Shown here: positions 62,717 through 64,000 of the stretch, in pieces
Numbering within the stretch: position 1 is the first letter of the stretch
Layout: each line of letters begins with the position of its first letter
DNA from: an uncultured Desulfovibrio sp.
GTDB lineage: Bacteria; Desulfobacterota; Desulfovibrionia; Desulfovibrionales; Desulfovibrionaceae
NCBI GenBank assembly: GCA_910587035.1
Contig: CAJUMQ010000013.1
Location: 6,140 to 70,139, forward strand
Direction: 5' to 3'
Length of the DNA: 64,000 nucleotides
The notes under the pieces: model-generated
Told to the model about the DNA's origin: nothing
What the model saw: the letters and a program-made list of their open reading frames with translations, nothing else
Databases searched by the model: none
Position numbers and translations under genes: made by a program

Positions 62717-63513
62717 TTATTCGTGCTCAAATACCAGTCTGTAGAAATATTCCTTGAATCTCTCCAGGCCCATTTCTTCGTATTGCTCATATAACTTGCG
62801 GCAAACCCTGTCTGTGGGATAATTAATGATGTCCCTTCCGTCTGTGGCCGCCTCATAAACAATTTGGGCTGCCTCCTCCGGTCCGGGAAACTCAGCGTTG
62901 CCATCAAGCAGATATTTGCGCTGGTTGGCCGCCGCTGTCTCATAACCGGTTGTATCATTGAGCGGAGTTTGGAAATTTGTTTTTGTGCCTCCAGGAATCA
63001 TGGCTTTTACCGCCACACCAAACGATTTCAATTCATAATACAGGATTCGAGCATACCCTGCTGGGCGCGCTTGGCGGCTCCGTAAACTCCATCCCTTGGC
63101 AGGGCGATGATGGCCGCCAGGGATGTTGTCACCAGAATTGAGCCAGCCTTGCGTTTTTTGAAATGCGGTATGGATTGCTGCGTGATCAGCATGCAGCCAA
63201 TGACATCCGTATCAAAAAGCTTGCGTATTTCAGCTTCAGATGGAACTTCAAGAGGAGCCATGATGCCATAGCCGGCATTGTTGAAAAGAACATCAATATC
63301 ATATTCAGACAAAGCCTGTTGGCAGATAGCGCGGATCTGGTTTGAATCGGTTACATCCAAGGGCATGATCCGCACATTGGGCATTGCCGAAAGCTCTCCG
63401 GCTTTGTCCGGATTCCGCATGGTGGCTATGACTTGCCAGCCTTTTAACGCGAAAAGTTTAGCGGCTGCCATGCCAATCCCTGAAGAAGCGCCAGTTATGA
63501 AAATTGTGGGCAT
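62717..63513 (-). pseudogene. Short-chain dehydrogenase (SDR), frameshifted
   Basis: The first part (from ATG 63513, SD GGAGG) has the Rossmann motif TGASSGIG, DVLFNNAGYG (NNAG) and the YGAAK active-site Tyr-Lys, then stops at QGMLESCIMN. The second part continues in another frame as YYELKSFGVAVKAMIPGG and runs to the normal C-terminus. Restoring one base in the run near 63041-63046 (tcctg for tccctg) would join them. It is therefore a one-base-deletion pseudogene, unless that base is a sequencing error. Confidence 0.8.
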
Positions 63514-63641
63514 AAATCCTCCATAATTTGACAAAAAGAGGAAACAGCAGTTACATAGCACAAAGAGAGCAAAAGATGCAATAAATATACGATATTTTTT
63601 ACAGGTAACAAAAACTGCCCAACTGTTTCATAGGTCGAAAA

Positions 63642-63857
63642 ATGCAACGGAATGCCTGGAACAACCAGCGAATTCAAACCACATTGCGGAATATACACGA
63701 TGCCTTCTATAAGCTTATGCTTGAAAAAAATTATGATGCCATAACGGTTTCCGATTTATGCGCGGAAGCTCAAATTGGCAGAAAAACATTTTATATGTAT
63801 TATTTTTCTCTGGATTCTCTTTTGGAAGAAATATTGGAATCAATGGCTAAAGAATAG
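63642..63857 (+). CDS. TetR-family DNA-binding domain, truncated
   Basis: 71 residues containing a TetR N-terminal HTH (RIQTTLRNIHDAFYKLML; ITVSDLCAEAQIGRKTFYMYY). A full TetR regulator is ~190 residues, and none of the three frames after the stop continues the ligand-binding domain, so it is truncated. Divergent from the SDR-hydrolase pair with ~128 bp between, the typical layout for a TetR repressor and its target operon. Confidence 0.7.
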   Translation: MQRNAWNNQRIQTTLRNIHDAFYKLMLEKNYDAITVSDLCAEAQIGRKTFYMYYFSLDSLLEEILESMAKE

Positions 63858-64000
63858 GTGGTGAATCAAAGTTTCAGTTGATGGCATTTAACCTATTGGA
63901 ATAATACACTTTAAAATAGCAAGTCTGGATTTTTGATACACTACCGAAATTCCTACAGAAGAACCAGATATTTATAACGAAGCCGACCACGATGGCATGC
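63858..64000. other. Window end, unassigned AT-rich sequence
   Basis: About 140 bp after the truncated TetR gene. Short open frames run off the end (for example one reading TTEIPTEEPDIYNEADHDGM) but are too short to assign. Confidence 0.3.

Overview
The window looks like chromosome from an anaerobic, sulfite/sulfate-respiring bacterium close to Desulfovibrio (Desulfovibrionaceae). The strongest evidence is a complete dsrMKJOP operon (38352-43380) encoding the membrane complex that feeds electrons to dissimilatory sulfite reduction, with an RsbRD_N-type protein in front of it. Most of the sequence is GC-rich and densely coded, with many ATGA-type overlaps. The last ~1.6 kb, past a tRNA-Ser, is visibly AT-richer and holds broken genes.

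Layout. 1-11939 (+): a seven-gene operon. SrfB-like (actin/Hsp70-type ATPase, 5' end outside the window) and SrfC-like (dynamin-like GTPase) are followed by a single-pass membrane protein, a periplasmic vWA protein resembling the PpkA sensor domain, an ABC ATPase, an FtsX-like permease and a SUMF1-fold protein. The last four match the TagT/TagS/TagR-PpkA envelope-signalling set of type VI secretion, but no T6SS gene or kinase is present here. 11991-15510: sfsA, a class I aminotransferase, a small lipoprotein and htpX. 15618-30341: two divergent operons. On the minus strand are an alpha-oxoamine synthase, two paralogous GT4 glycosyltransferases, a polysaccharide deacetylase-like protein and an asparagine synthetase-type amidotransferase. 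On the plus strand are an AT-ACP-DH-like polyketide synthase without a ketosynthase, a TolC-like outer-membrane lipoprotein, an HlyD-type adaptor and a Wzx-type flippase. Together they suggest synthesis and export of a lipid- or polyketide-linked glycoconjugate.

30306-35365 is a perfect-looking 2530-bp tandem duplication carrying an M20 amidohydrolase and rlmN. panC and metK follow, then the dsr operon. 43549-53927 is housekeeping: HD-domain protein, rlmH, tsaC, Nudix, UbiD-type decarboxylase, nadE with an eroded glutaminase domain, aromatic amino acid permease, methyltransferase, anchored protein, pgl. 54213-59570 (-) holds a NuoF/GltD-like flavoprotein, a TPR protein and the cmk-hisC-usp cluster. 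59819-62236 has an unknown small protein, a terminator, an HTH-like remnant, glpQ and tRNA-Ser(GCT). 62419-63857 contains a truncated hydrolase, a frameshifted SDR and a short TetR N-terminus.

The best candidates for an undescribed system are the SrfBC + TagTSR/vWA operon and the KS-less polyketide/oxoamine glycoconjugate locus. All assignments come from reading motifs and context; no database search was possible.
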